Source of the DNA: Chloroflexia bacterium
Lineage (GTDB): Bacteria; Chloroflexota; Chloroflexia; Thermomicrobiales; JALYUS01
Assembly: GCA_025928215.1 (NCBI GenBank)
Contig: JAICJW010000018.1
Coordinates: 1 to 21,028, forward strand
DNA: 21,028 bases
Reading direction: 5' to 3'
Shown piece after piece: positions 7,647 through 14,095 of this stretch (positions are counted from its first letter, which is position 1; the number at the start of each line of letters is the position of its first letter). Below the pieces are notes generated by a model, which worked only from the letters and a program-made list of their open reading frames with translations, did no database searches and was not told the origin of the DNA. The position numbers and the translations under genes are program-made.

Positions 7647-7666
7647 GGGGCGCATCGCATGCGCCC
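7647..7666. repeat. REP-like hairpin, GGGCGCAT/ATGCGCCC
   Basis: GGGCGCAT (7648-7655) and ATGCGCCC (7659-7666) form a perfect 8-bp stem with loop CGC, preceded by GTAGG. It sits between a start-hugging palindrome and a stop-hugging heptad array in the same 118-bp gap. Nothing else identical was seen in the window. Confidence 0.7.
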
Positions 7667-7676
7667 AATTCCCTTG

Positions 7677-7707
7677 CTCAGTCCTCAGTCCTCAGTCCTT
7701 AGCCCTT
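7677..7707. repeat. Single-arm AGT-heptad array after the gamma-glutamyltransferase gene
   Basis: Four 7-nt units (CTCAGTC three times in register, then CTTAGCC, CTT) with no inverted partner. It ends five bases from the stop codon of the gamma-glutamyltransferase-like gene (7715-7713). The unit is the same as in the hairpin arms at 2675-2702 and 19421-19437, so it may be a hairpin that lost one arm. Confidence 0.75.
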
Positions 7708-7712
7708 CTCCT

Positions 7713-9344
7713 CTACCACGCCATCGCGTAGCCGTCGCGGCGTGGGTCCGCGCCGCCCATCAAGGCGCCGCTGTCGGGGTCAACCATCACGCCCTGGCCG
7801 CCGCCGAACAACATCGTCCAGTTCTCCTGCACCAGCAATTCGTGGCCCCACTGGCGCAACTGCGCGCGCACCTCTTCCGGAATGCGCCCTTCGATCAGCA
7901 GTTCGGTGCCGTTGGCGGTGCGGACGCGTGGCGCTTCGATGCCCGCCTGGATGCTGAAGCCGAAATCCATGATATTGAGCATCATCTGCGGCGTCGTCTC
8001 CATGATGCCAAACGAACCGGGCGTGCCAATGACCATGAAGAGTCGCCCGTCCTTCCAGACCTGCGCCGGGGCGAGGCACTGCTCGACGCGCTTGTGCGGG
8101 CCAATGGCGTTCGGGCTTTCGGGGTCCATATCCATCCAGTAGGTGAAGTTGTTGAGGGCGAGGCCAGTATTGCCGAAGACGACGCCGGAGCCGAAGCCGC
8201 CGCCGAGCGTCTGGGTGACTGAAACGGCGTTGCCCTGCTCGTCCACCGCATCGAAGTGGGTCGTGCTCTGCGGCAACTTGTAGGGATCGCCGGCGAGAAT
8301 CTCGTCCTGCCGCTTCTTCGAGGTATAGCGGTCGCCGCCCGCCACCCCTGCCTTCGTCGGATTGATCAGCGAGCGGCGATGCGCGGCGTATGCTTTAGAG
8401 ATCAGCCCTTCAGTTGGCGGGTTCGGCGCGGGGGCGTATTCGGCGCGGTCGGCGACGGCGAGTTTCATCGCCTCGGCAAGATGGTGGATATACGCCGCGC
8501 TGTTCTGCCCCATCCCCGCCATGTCGAATCCCTCGACGATGTTCAGGGTCTGCAAATACTGGATGCCGCTGCATGGCGGTGGCGGGCAGTACACATCGTA
8601 GCCCCGGTAATTAACCCCGATTGGCTCGACCCACTCCGGCGTGAAATCATCGAGGTCGCGCTGAGTAATCAGGCCGCCGTTCTCCTCGGAGAAGCGGACG
8701 ATCTCCTTGCCGATTTCGCCTTTGTAGAAGGCGTCCTTGCCGCCCTCGACAATCGTGCGGAAGGTGCGCGCGAGGTTCGGCATTTTGAGAATCGTCCCCG
8801 CCGTCGGCGTGTGCCCCTCCGGCGCGTATTGCTCGCGCGAGGTCTGCCACTTCAGCAGATACTCCTCGGAGACTTTGAAGTGATGCTCGTTCTTGATCGA
8901 GAGCGGGAAGCCGCCCTCCGCATACTCGATGGCGGGCTGGAAGACGGTGGCGCGATCCATCGTGCCATACTTCTCCAGCGCCGTCAGCCAGCCGCCGAGC
9001 GCGCCGGGGATGAGCGGCGAGAGAATGCCCTTCTGCTTGTCGTCCTCGTGTTTGTACTTGCTCAACTCAGCGGCATAGGCGCTCGGACCGTTGTAGTCGA
9101 GGACGATCCGCTTCTTGCTCTTCGCGTCGTAGATGAACATGTAGCCGACGCCGCCCGCGCCCGACATATATGGCTCAACGACATTGAGCGCCGCCGCGAT
9201 AGCGACGACCGCGTCAATCGCGTTGCCGCCCTGCATTAGCATCCGCTGCCCCGCCAGCGTCGCCAGATAATGCGCCGATGCGCACGCCCCCCGCCGCCCC
9301 ATCACCACCGGCCGATGCGCCAACCCCTCGTTCGCCCACGCCAT
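7713..9344 (-). CDS. ggt: Gamma-glutamyltransferase family Ntn-hydrolase
   Basis: A 543-residue autoprocessing enzyme. The processing and catalytic site is QSTTHFDAVDEQGNAVSVTQ, with Thr361 the predicted nucleophile that becomes the N-terminus of the small subunit; FGSGVV and GTPGSFG follow as in the family. The large-subunit N-terminus has the usual GGNAIDAVVAIAAALNVVEPYMSGAGG. Two things are odd. No signal peptide is present, so the enzyme is probably cytoplasmic, unlike E. coli GGT. The motif that normally reads RExAP, whose Arg grips the gamma-glutamyl carboxylate, is replaced by DYNGPSAY (residues 83-90). Hydrolysis of gamma-glutamyl compounds is therefore the family default rather than established. 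AGGAGG and a closer TTAGG precede ATG 9344. It probably heads the operon toward the cupin and PLP enzyme. Confidence 0.93.
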   Translation of the reverse strand: MAWANEGLAHRPVVMGRRGACASAHYLATLAGQRMLMQGGNAIDAVVAIAAALNVVEPYMSGAGGVGYMFIYDAKSKKRIVLDYNGPSAYAAELSKYKHEDDKQKGILSPLIPGALGGWLTALEKYGTMDRATVFQPAIEYAEGGFPLSIKNEHHFKVSEEYLLKWQTSREQYAPEGHTPTAGTILKMPNLARTFRTIVEGGKDAFYKGEIGKEIVRFSEENGGLITQRDLDDFTPEWVEPIGVNYRGYDVYCPPPPCSGIQYLQTLNIVEGFDMAGMGQNSAAYIHHLAEAMKLAVADRAEYAPAPNPPTEGLISKAYAAHRRSLINPTKAGVAGGDRYTSKKRQDEILAGDPYKLPQSTTHFDAVDEQGNAVSVTQTLGGGFGSGVVFGNTGLALNNFTYWMDMDPESPNAIGPHKRVEQCLAPAQVWKDGRLFMVIGTPGSFGIMETTPQMMLNIMDFGFSIQAGIEAPRVRTANGTELLIEGRIPEEVRAQLRQWGHELLVQENWTMLFGGGQGVMVDPDSGALMGGADPRRDGYAMAW

Positions 9345-9389
9345 CGTACCTAACCCCCTCCTGATGAAACCGATTGAACCGAAGACGAT

Positions 9390-9519
9390 TGAACCGCAGA
9401 GACGCAGAGACCGCAGAGGGCCACAGAGAAGAAGAGAATATTCGGATTGGATTTGACTATCTGAAAGACTCTCCTATTGATCGCGTCTCTTTTTCTTCTC
9501 CTCCCTTCTCTGCGATTCA
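9390..9519. repeat. MITE-like 130-bp element with 13-bp imperfect terminal inverted repeats
   Basis: The ends TGAACCGCAGAGA (9390-9402) and TCTCTGCGATTCA (9507-9519) pair at 12 of 13 positions. Inside the left end is a CGCAGAG-type short tandem array (to about 9430); inside the right end is a C/T-rich complement; the centre (9436-9480) is AT-rich compared with the surroundings. The stop codon of the aldolase gene (9519-9517) lies inside the right terminal repeat. CGATTGAACCG is directly repeated just before and across the left end (9371-9381, 9386-9396). No ORF is inside, so any mobility would be non-autonomous. Confidence 0.65.
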
Positions 9520-10281
9520 TTTGTTTTCCAGCGCCGCGAGGTAGGCCGCGCTGCTCTGAGCGATCAGCCCCCACATTCCGACGCTGAAAAAGCGGACGCC
9601 ACGGGCATATTCGCGCGCCGCGTCCGCCCCGGTCGGCGCGTTCATGCCGACCGGCTTGCCCGCCGCCACGCCGAGCCGGATGATCTCGGCAATCGCTTCT
9701 TGCACGGCGGGATGATTCCGCTCGCCGGGGTGGCCCATGGACTGTGAGAGGTCCGACGGGCCGATGGAAATGGTATCCAACCCCTCGACCGCGAGAATAT
9801 CCGGCAGATGGTCCACGGCGCGAATATCTTCGATCAGCGCGTTGACGAGGATCATCGCATTCGCCCCCCGCGCATAGTCTCCCATCGGGCCACCGAGGCC
9901 ATACTCCGCTGCCCGCACTCCGGCCAAGCCGCGCGCCCCCATGGGGTGATAGCGCGCCGCCCGAACCGCCCGCTCCGCGTCCGCGCGCGTCGTCACCTGC
10001 GGGACGACGATGCCCTGCGCGCCGGTATCGAGGTAGCGGAGGATTTCGTGCGGCGCGTTCGTCGGTACCCGCACGATGGGGGTGACGCCGGCCACATGTG
10101 CCGCCCGCACGAGGTCTTCGCAATCCTTGACGCTGATGTGCCCGTGTTCGGCATCAATCAGCACATGATCCCAGCCGGTCAGCCCACACACCTCGACGAG
10201 CGCCGCATCGGCGACCGGGATAATCGGCCCCGCACTCCATCCACCCGCCGCCAACCGTTCCTTCATCCTGTTCGGTCGCAT
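9517..10281 (-). CDS. HpcH/HpaI-type class II 2-oxoacid aldolase
   Basis: A 254-residue metal-dependent aldolase, normal length for HpaI (2,4-dihydroxyhept-2-enedioate aldolase) and relatives. The start at 10281 has GGAGG 4 nt upstream. Conserved sites: His46 in DAEHGH, Arg71 in IVRVP, GAQGIVVPQV, metal Glu151 in LIED, and metal Asp177 in IGPSDLSQSMGHPG. The reaction is retro-aldol cleavage of a 4-hydroxy-2-oxoacid to pyruvate (or oxaloacetate/hydroxypyruvate) and an aldehyde. Homologues include garL (5-keto-4-deoxyglucarate aldolase) and rhmA; the specific substrate cannot be told. No aromatic-degradation genes are nearby, so a sugar-acid or hydroxyacid role is more likely. The stop codon lies in a MITE-like repeat. 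Confidence 0.92.
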   Translation of the reverse strand: MRPNRMKERLAAGGWSAGPIIPVADAALVEVCGLTGWDHVLIDAEHGHISVKDCEDLVRAAHVAGVTPIVRVPTNAPHEILRYLDTGAQGIVVPQVTTRADAERAVRAARYHPMGARGLAGVRAAEYGLGGPMGDYARGANAMILVNALIEDIRAVDHLPDILAVEGLDTISIGPSDLSQSMGHPGERNHPAVQEAIAEIIRLGVAAGKPVGMNAPTGADAAREYARGVRFFSVGMWGLIAQSSAAYLAALENK

Positions 10282-10399
10282 TGAACCTCCGTTGATACGA
10301 GCGCGGAGAACGCGGGGAAAAGAGGGGATGATACGAGGCGAATCATGGATACCCCGGCACACCGAACCGACACTGCCCGATCACGAACTGATGAATGCG

Positions 10400-10429
10400 A
10401 TGGTACTGTGGCCCCGCATGAGGCGTCAA
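10400..10429 (-). promoter_or_regulatory. Candidate sigma-70 promoter for the aldolase gene
   Basis: On the minus strand TTGACG (10429-10424), 18-nt spacer, TACCAT (10405-10400). It would give a leader of roughly 110 nt to the aldolase start at 10281. Hexamer quality is moderate and no alternative was clearly better in the 216-bp gap, which otherwise holds nothing I recognise. Confidence 0.3.
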
Positions 10430-10497
10430 GGGCGTGGAACACCGTTTCACTCTACGGCGACCCACCTCAATGTAACAGGGTAGGCCGCCCCATCCTG

Positions 10498-11235
10498 TCA
10501 GCTCCTCGGCTCCTCGGTAGGAAGCGGGACGGCAGGCTGATCGGCACCAATGACGGGTGTGGCACGCAGTTCCTCCCAGTGGGTGTGCTCGACCGCACCG
10601 ATGTCGCGGAGATGCGCCACATCGTTGTAGGCAACGAGCCGCCAGCGCGGGCGCTTGTCGGGCGGCGTGCGCCGCTCCCAGTGGGTGATCGAAGTATTGT
10701 GCGTCTGGAACTCCACGGTGGGGTGCGTCTGGGTGCTCGGGCCGAAGAAACAGAGGAGCGAGCCGTCAATTACTCCGCCATGGCAGACGATTACGACCGT
10801 CTTGCCGTCGTACGCGGCCGCGATGCCGTGCAGCGTCGTCCCGACGCGGAGGAGGAACTGTGCCCAGCTCTCGCCGCCGGGTGCAAGCGGGCGATACGGA
10901 TCGCGCGCAAAATCGGGCACGCCGTATCGCCGCGCGAACTCATCCAGCGAGAGACCGTCCGCCTCGCCAACACGCATCTCCTGCACGTCATCCTCCCAGA
11001 TGATCGGCAACCCGAGCGCGGGGGCGATAATTTCCGCCGTCTGCCGGGCGCGGGGCAAGGTGCTGGCGATCAGCAGATCGGCGGCGATTTCCTGGGTCGC
11101 GGCGAGCCGGTCCCGTAGTGCCTCCGCCTGCCGCATGCCGAGTGGTGAGAGGCCCGTGTCACCGCACATTCCGCCGATAATCGGCTCGACATTGCTTACG
11201 GCCTCGCCATGACGGATCAAGTAGAGATGTGTCAT
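10498..11235 (-). CDS. Histidine phosphatase superfamily protein (phosphoglycerate mutase-like)
   Basis: A 245-residue cytoplasmic phosphatase-type protein. The catalytic RHGE is at residues 8-11 (phospho-accepting His9), followed by LSPLGMRQAEALRDRL, STLPRARQTAEII with the phosphate-binding Arg, EMRVGEADG, and the second catalytic His152 in VVIVCHGGVIDG. The frame is open to 11574, but the ATG at 11235 puts the beta1-RHG motif at the correct distance from the N-terminus; only a weak AGGGA lies upstream. The C-terminal 40 residues (HLRDIGAVEHTHWEEL and after) extend beyond the core and end in a Pro-rich tail. The substrate is not predictable: the family includes cofactor-dependent mutases, alpha-ribazole phosphatase and broad phosphatases. 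It is divergent from the sugar-type ABC operon and upstream of the aldolase. Confidence 0.9.
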   Translation of the reverse strand: MTHLYLIRHGEAVSNVEPIIGGMCGDTGLSPLGMRQAEALRDRLAATQEIAADLLIASTLPRARQTAEIIAPALGLPIIWEDDVQEMRVGEADGLSLDEFARRYGVPDFARDPYRPLAPGGESWAQFLLRVGTTLHGIAAAYDGKTVVIVCHGGVIDGSLLCFFGPSTQTHPTVEFQTHNTSITHWERRTPPDKRPRWRLVAYNDVAHLRDIGAVEHTHWEELRATPVIGADQPAVPLPTEEPRS

Positions 11236-11293
11236 TCGCTGCGTATCCCTTCGCTGCTGGTATCGTACGGTGCGTGTGCATTCGCTACAACGC

Positions 11294-11299
11294 AGTATA
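11294..11299 (-). promoter_or_regulatory. Candidate -10 box for the histidine phosphatase gene
   Basis: TATACT on the minus strand (five of six matches to TATAAT), about 58 nt upstream of the start at 11235. The matching -35 region is poor (TTCGGC with an 18-nt spacer), so this is tentative. Confidence 0.3.
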
Positions 11300-11412
11300 C
11301 AAAGCGACGACCGCCGGGCCGAACCATTTAAGGCTATTGGGGCCGAGCGGCGCCATTGGTGAGGCGTCCTGCTGGCTAAGAAGCCCGCTGGCAATTCCCT
11401 CGAGACCATCAT

Positions 11413-11426
11413 CGCGCGATCGCGCG
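11413..11426. promoter_or_regulatory. 14-bp perfect palindrome upstream of the sugar-operon promoter
   Basis: CGCGCGATCGCGCG is fully self-complementary and lies 24 bp before the -35 box at 11451. That is a suitable place for an activator or repressor. Simple CG alternation in GC-rich DNA makes chance occurrence possible. Confidence 0.3.
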
Positions 11427-11450
11427 CGTGGTCGTAAACTGCTTCTCGCA

Positions 11451-11478
11451 TTGACTTTTGCGAAATTGTCAGTACCCT
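11451..11478 (+). promoter_or_regulatory. Probable sigma-70 promoter of the sugar-type ABC operon
   Basis: TTGACT (11451-11456, five of six), 16-nt spacer, TACCCT (11473-11478). The start of transcription would be near 11485, giving a leader of about 130 nt before GTG 11616. It is the best -35 box in this intergenic region. Confidence 0.5.
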
Positions 11479-11499
11479 GAATCTACGTTTGGTCGCAGT

Positions 11500-11509
11500 T
11501 GCAATTGCA
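11500..11509. promoter_or_regulatory. 10-bp palindrome just downstream of the promoter (possible operator)
   Basis: TGCAATTGCA is perfectly self-complementary and would lie at about +15 to +25. A repressor bound there would block transcription of the sugar-type operon. TGCAA half-sites resemble LacI-family operators, but no regulator gene is in the window. Confidence 0.35.
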
Positions 11510-11615
11510 TCGTTCATGAGGGACACGGCAGTAGCCTCCGATGCTATCGCGGTCAACGCGTTCTTGGGGTGCATTCTTCGGTAGAACGTTTTTCAGTACT
11601 GAAGGAGTATGACAG

Positions 11616-13121
11616 GTGGAACTTCGGGAGCCTGACTGCGTACGACGCAGCCAACTGACACGGCGTGGATTTCTTAGCGGGCTTGCGGCGAGCGCGGCGG
11701 TCGCCATCCTCGCGGCCTGTGGCGGCAGCAAGGCGACGGACACGCCGAAGGCCGCGACCGGCGCGACTGCCGCACCGGCGGGGACGACTGCACCGGCAGC
11801 GGGTGCGGCGACCGCCCCGGTCAGCAGCGCGGCAGCCGCCGCAACCAAGCCCGCCGGGAGTGCGGCTGCCCCCGCCGTGGCGGCCACCTCGGCACCGCTG
11901 GCGGACGCCGGCTCGATCACGATGCTTTCCACGCAGTTCTCGCCGATTGACCAGGCGGAGAAGTTCCGCAAGACGATCCTCGGCAACTTCAAGGGCAAGG
12001 TGGACTTCCTGCCGCAGGATTACGGGCCGTATAACGACCGTGTTCGGGCGGAGGAGCAGGCGGGCAAGCTGACCGTCAGCATTCTCGGCGGCCTGCATGG
12101 CGACTTCGCCCCCTTCGCGAGCGACGGCCTGCTGGAAGACCTGACGCCGCTGGCCGCGAAACTCAGTGACCGCGGCTTCCCCAAGGCCTTTCTCGATCTC
12201 GCGAAGTACGGCACGGAGAAGACCTACTATATCCCCTGGATGCAGGCGACCTACATCATGGCGGCGAACAAGAAGGCATTGCAGTATCTGCCGCAGGGCG
12301 CCAATGTGCAGGCCCTGACCTATGCGCAACTGAAGGACTGGGGCGCGGCGATGCAGAAGGCGTCCGGCCAGCGGCGCATCGGCTTTCCCGCCGGCCCGAC
12401 CGGGCTGATCCACCGCTTCTTCCAGGGCTATCTCTACCCCTCCTATACCGGCACGACCGCCGTCGGTTTCAAGACCCCCGAAGCGGTGCAGATGTGGACT
12501 GACTTCAAGCAGATCTGGCAATACACGAACCCCGGTTCGACGAACTACGCGAACGCCTCTGAGCCGATGCTCTCTGAGGAGATCTGGGTCGGCTGGGATC
12601 ACATCGCCGGGCTGCTGAATGTGCTTCAGATGCGCCCGAATGACTTCGTCGCCTTCCCGGCGCCCTCCGGGCCGAAGGGGCTGGGCTATATGCCCGTGCT
12701 TGCCGGATTCGCGATCCCGAAGGGCGCGCCGAACCGTGCAGGCGCGGAATTGCTGATTGATTACCTGACGCAACCGGCGCAGCAGATTGCCACCGCAAAA
12801 GAGGAAGGCTTCTTCCCGGTGACGAATGCCACGGTACCCGCCGATCTCTCCGGCGGCGTCAAACTGGAGGCGGACGCAATTAAGGCGCAGTCCAGCGCGC
12901 CGAATGGGGTCACAACGCTGCTTCCGGTCGGGCTTGGCGCGAAGAACGGTGATTACAGCAAGGCATACACGGATTCGTTTACCCGCATCATCGTCAAGGG
13001 CGAGGACATCCAGACGGTGCTGAACGACGAGGGCAAGATCATTCAGGGCATCTTTAACGACACGAAGGCGCCATGCTGGGCGCCCGATCCCGCGAGTACG
13101 GGCGCATGTCAACTCAAGTAA
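11616..13121 (+). CDS. Sugar-type ABC transporter substrate-binding lipoprotein (SBP family 1)
   Basis: A 501-residue exported binding protein starting at GTG 11616, with GAAGGAG 8 nt upstream. Twin arginines in LTRRGFLSG (Arg16-Arg17) are followed by an Ala-rich core and lipobox LAAC with Cys35. A long Ala/Thr/Pro-rich linker runs to about residue 105. The mature domain has family-1 features: SITMLSTQFSPIDQAEKFRK, an AEEQAGKLTVSILGGLHGDFAPFASDGLLEDLTPL segment typical of the first lobe, IPWMQATYIMAANKKAL, and LAGFAIPKGAPNRAGAELLIDYLTQP near the end. It is the first gene of a complete importer with an adjacent glycosidase, so the ligand is probably a glycoside or sugar; a glycosyl-glycerate is the best guess. 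It overlaps the next gene by 16 nt. Confidence 0.95.
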   Translation: MELREPDCVRRSQLTRRGFLSGLAASAAVAILAACGGSKATDTPKAATGATAAPAGTTAPAAGAATAPVSSAAAAATKPAGSAAAPAVAATSAPLADAGSITMLSTQFSPIDQAEKFRKTILGNFKGKVDFLPQDYGPYNDRVRAEEQAGKLTVSILGGLHGDFAPFASDGLLEDLTPLAAKLSDRGFPKAFLDLAKYGTEKTYYIPWMQATYIMAANKKALQYLPQGANVQALTYAQLKDWGAAMQKASGQRRIGFPAGPTGLIHRFFQGYLYPSYTGTTAVGFKTPEAVQMWTDFKQIWQYTNPGSTNYANASEPMLSEEIWVGWDHIAGLLNVLQMRPNDFVAFPAPSGPKGLGYMPVLAGFAIPKGAPNRAGAELLIDYLTQPAQQIATAKEEGFFPVTNATVPADLSGGVKLEADAIKAQSSAPNGVTTLLPVGLGAKNGDYSKAYTDSFTRIIVKGEDIQTVLNDEGKIIQGIFNDTKAPCWAPDPASTGACQLK

Positions 13122-14029
13122 CGACCGACCGGCGGACGGTAGCGGCTCCGGCGCGGCGCACCCGCCGCGCCAGGGGAGCCAACAATTCGCGCGCCGCATA
13201 TTTATTGCTCGTTCCTGCCGTGATCTTCCTCGCGGTCTTCGTCGTCTGGCCGATGTTCCAGGCGCTCATCCTCTCCGTCCGTGGGGAGCATGGTGGCTGG
13301 ACGACGGCGAATTTTCATCGAATGACGGGCGATACCTACTTCTGGCCGGCAGTGAAGTACACGTTCCTCCTGATCGTCGTCATCCTGCCGTGCCAGTTGG
13401 TGCTCGCGCTGGCGATGGCGCTCCTCCTGCAGACGGACATGAAGGGGAAGGGATTCTTTCTCTATATCTGGGCGATCCCGCTGGCGATCTCCGACCTCGC
13501 CGCCGGGATCGTCTGGCTCTCCATCTTCTCCCCGACCGGCTTCCTCAACTCGATTCTGCACGGGCTGGGTTTGCAGCAGAACCCCTTCCCGTTCCTCACG
13601 ACCGAGCATCCGGTCAGCAGTTTCCTCGCGATTGTCGTCGCCGAGACGTGGCGGGCGACCTCGCTCGTCATGATTATTCTCCTCGCCGGTATTCAGGTCA
13701 TCCCGAAGGATTACGGCGAGGCGGCGGAAGTCTTCGGTGCGACAGCCTGGCAGCGGCTGCGCTACGTGACGCTGCCGCTTCTGCGCCCCAGCCTCCAGGT
13801 GGCGCTCATCCTGCGGACCCTCGCCGCCTTCCAGGTCTTCGCCATCGTCCTGGCACTGGTCGGGCGCACGATTCCGGTGCTGGCCGAGGAGGCGTACTAC
13901 TGGCGCGCCACCCTGACCAATAACTATATCGCTGCCGCCTATGCAGTCATCATTATCGTCATCTCGATCGTCGTGACGATCGTCTATCTGCGCGCTCTGC
14001 GCGTGCGTGATGAGCAGCAGGGGGTGTGA
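13106..14029 (+). CDS. Sugar-type ABC transporter permease (MalF/UgpA-like)
   Basis: A permease of 307 residues from ATG 13106; an alternative ATG at 13073 adds 11 residues and enlarges the overlap with the binding-protein gene from 16 to 49 nt. The alternative has an AAGG nearby, so the start is not settled. A strongly basic N-terminus (residues 9-28, several Arg) precedes helix 1 (AAYLLLVPAVIFLAVFVVWPMFQAL). Six helices are expected. The cytoplasmic ATPase-contact loop is EAAEVFGATAWQRLRYVTLP, with conserved EAA and Gly. It pairs with the permease at 14096-14968. Confidence 0.93.
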   Translation: MSTQVTTDRRTVAAPARRTRRARGANNSRAAYLLLVPAVIFLAVFVVWPMFQALILSVRGEHGGWTTANFHRMTGDTYFWPAVKYTFLLIVVILPCQLVLALAMALLLQTDMKGKGFFLYIWAIPLAISDLAAGIVWLSIFSPTGFLNSILHGLGLQQNPFPFLTTEHPVSSFLAIVVAETWRATSLVMIILLAGIQVIPKDYGEAAEVFGATAWQRLRYVTLPLLRPSLQVALILRTLAAFQVFAIVLALVGRTIPVLAEEAYYWRATLTNNYIAAAYAVIIIVISIVVTIVYLRALRVRDEQQGV

Positions 14030-14059
14030 AGGGAAGGCCACGCCAGTTCGTATGAGTCA

Positions 14060-14095
14060 CCCCTTCCCGGTTCGGGAGGGGACAGGGGGGTAGGG
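14060..14095 (+). repeat. GC-rich palindrome plus G-run abutting the second permease start
   Basis: CCCCTTCCCG (14060-14069) pairs with CGGGAGGGG (14073-14081) around GTT with one bulged T, followed by ACAGGGGGGTAGGG directly against ATG 14096. The ribosome site is inside the repeat. The tail GGG-A-GGGG-ACA-GGGGGG-TA-GGG (14074-14095) also meets the four-tract G-quadruplex pattern. Confidence 0.8.

Larger units (their letters stand above)
11236..11615. other. Divergent intergenic region, 380 bp, no gene
   Basis: No convincing coding region, tRNA or terminator was seen here. It separates the histidine phosphatase (minus) from the sugar-type ABC operon (plus). It holds a good plus-strand promoter (11451-11478), a possible minus-strand -10 (11294-11299) and two perfect palindromes (11413-11426, 11500-11509), each listed separately. 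Confidence 0.7.

Noticed and set aside
9385..9519. Insertion sequence
   Set aside because: No transposase frame and only 130 bp; kept as a MITE-like repeat instead.
10282..10497. Small gene (63-codon plus-strand frame) in the aldolase-phosphatase gap
   Set aside because: No ribosome site, composition unlike neighbours, and no recognised motif.
11229..11480. 83-codon plus-strand frame in the divergent region
   Set aside because: No ribosome site and no recognisable domain, and it runs across the better-supported promoter elements.
11553..13199. 548-codon minus-strand open frame opposite the family-1 binding protein
   Set aside because: No motif, heavily Arg/Gly-rich, and the plus strand has a clear signal peptide and domain here.
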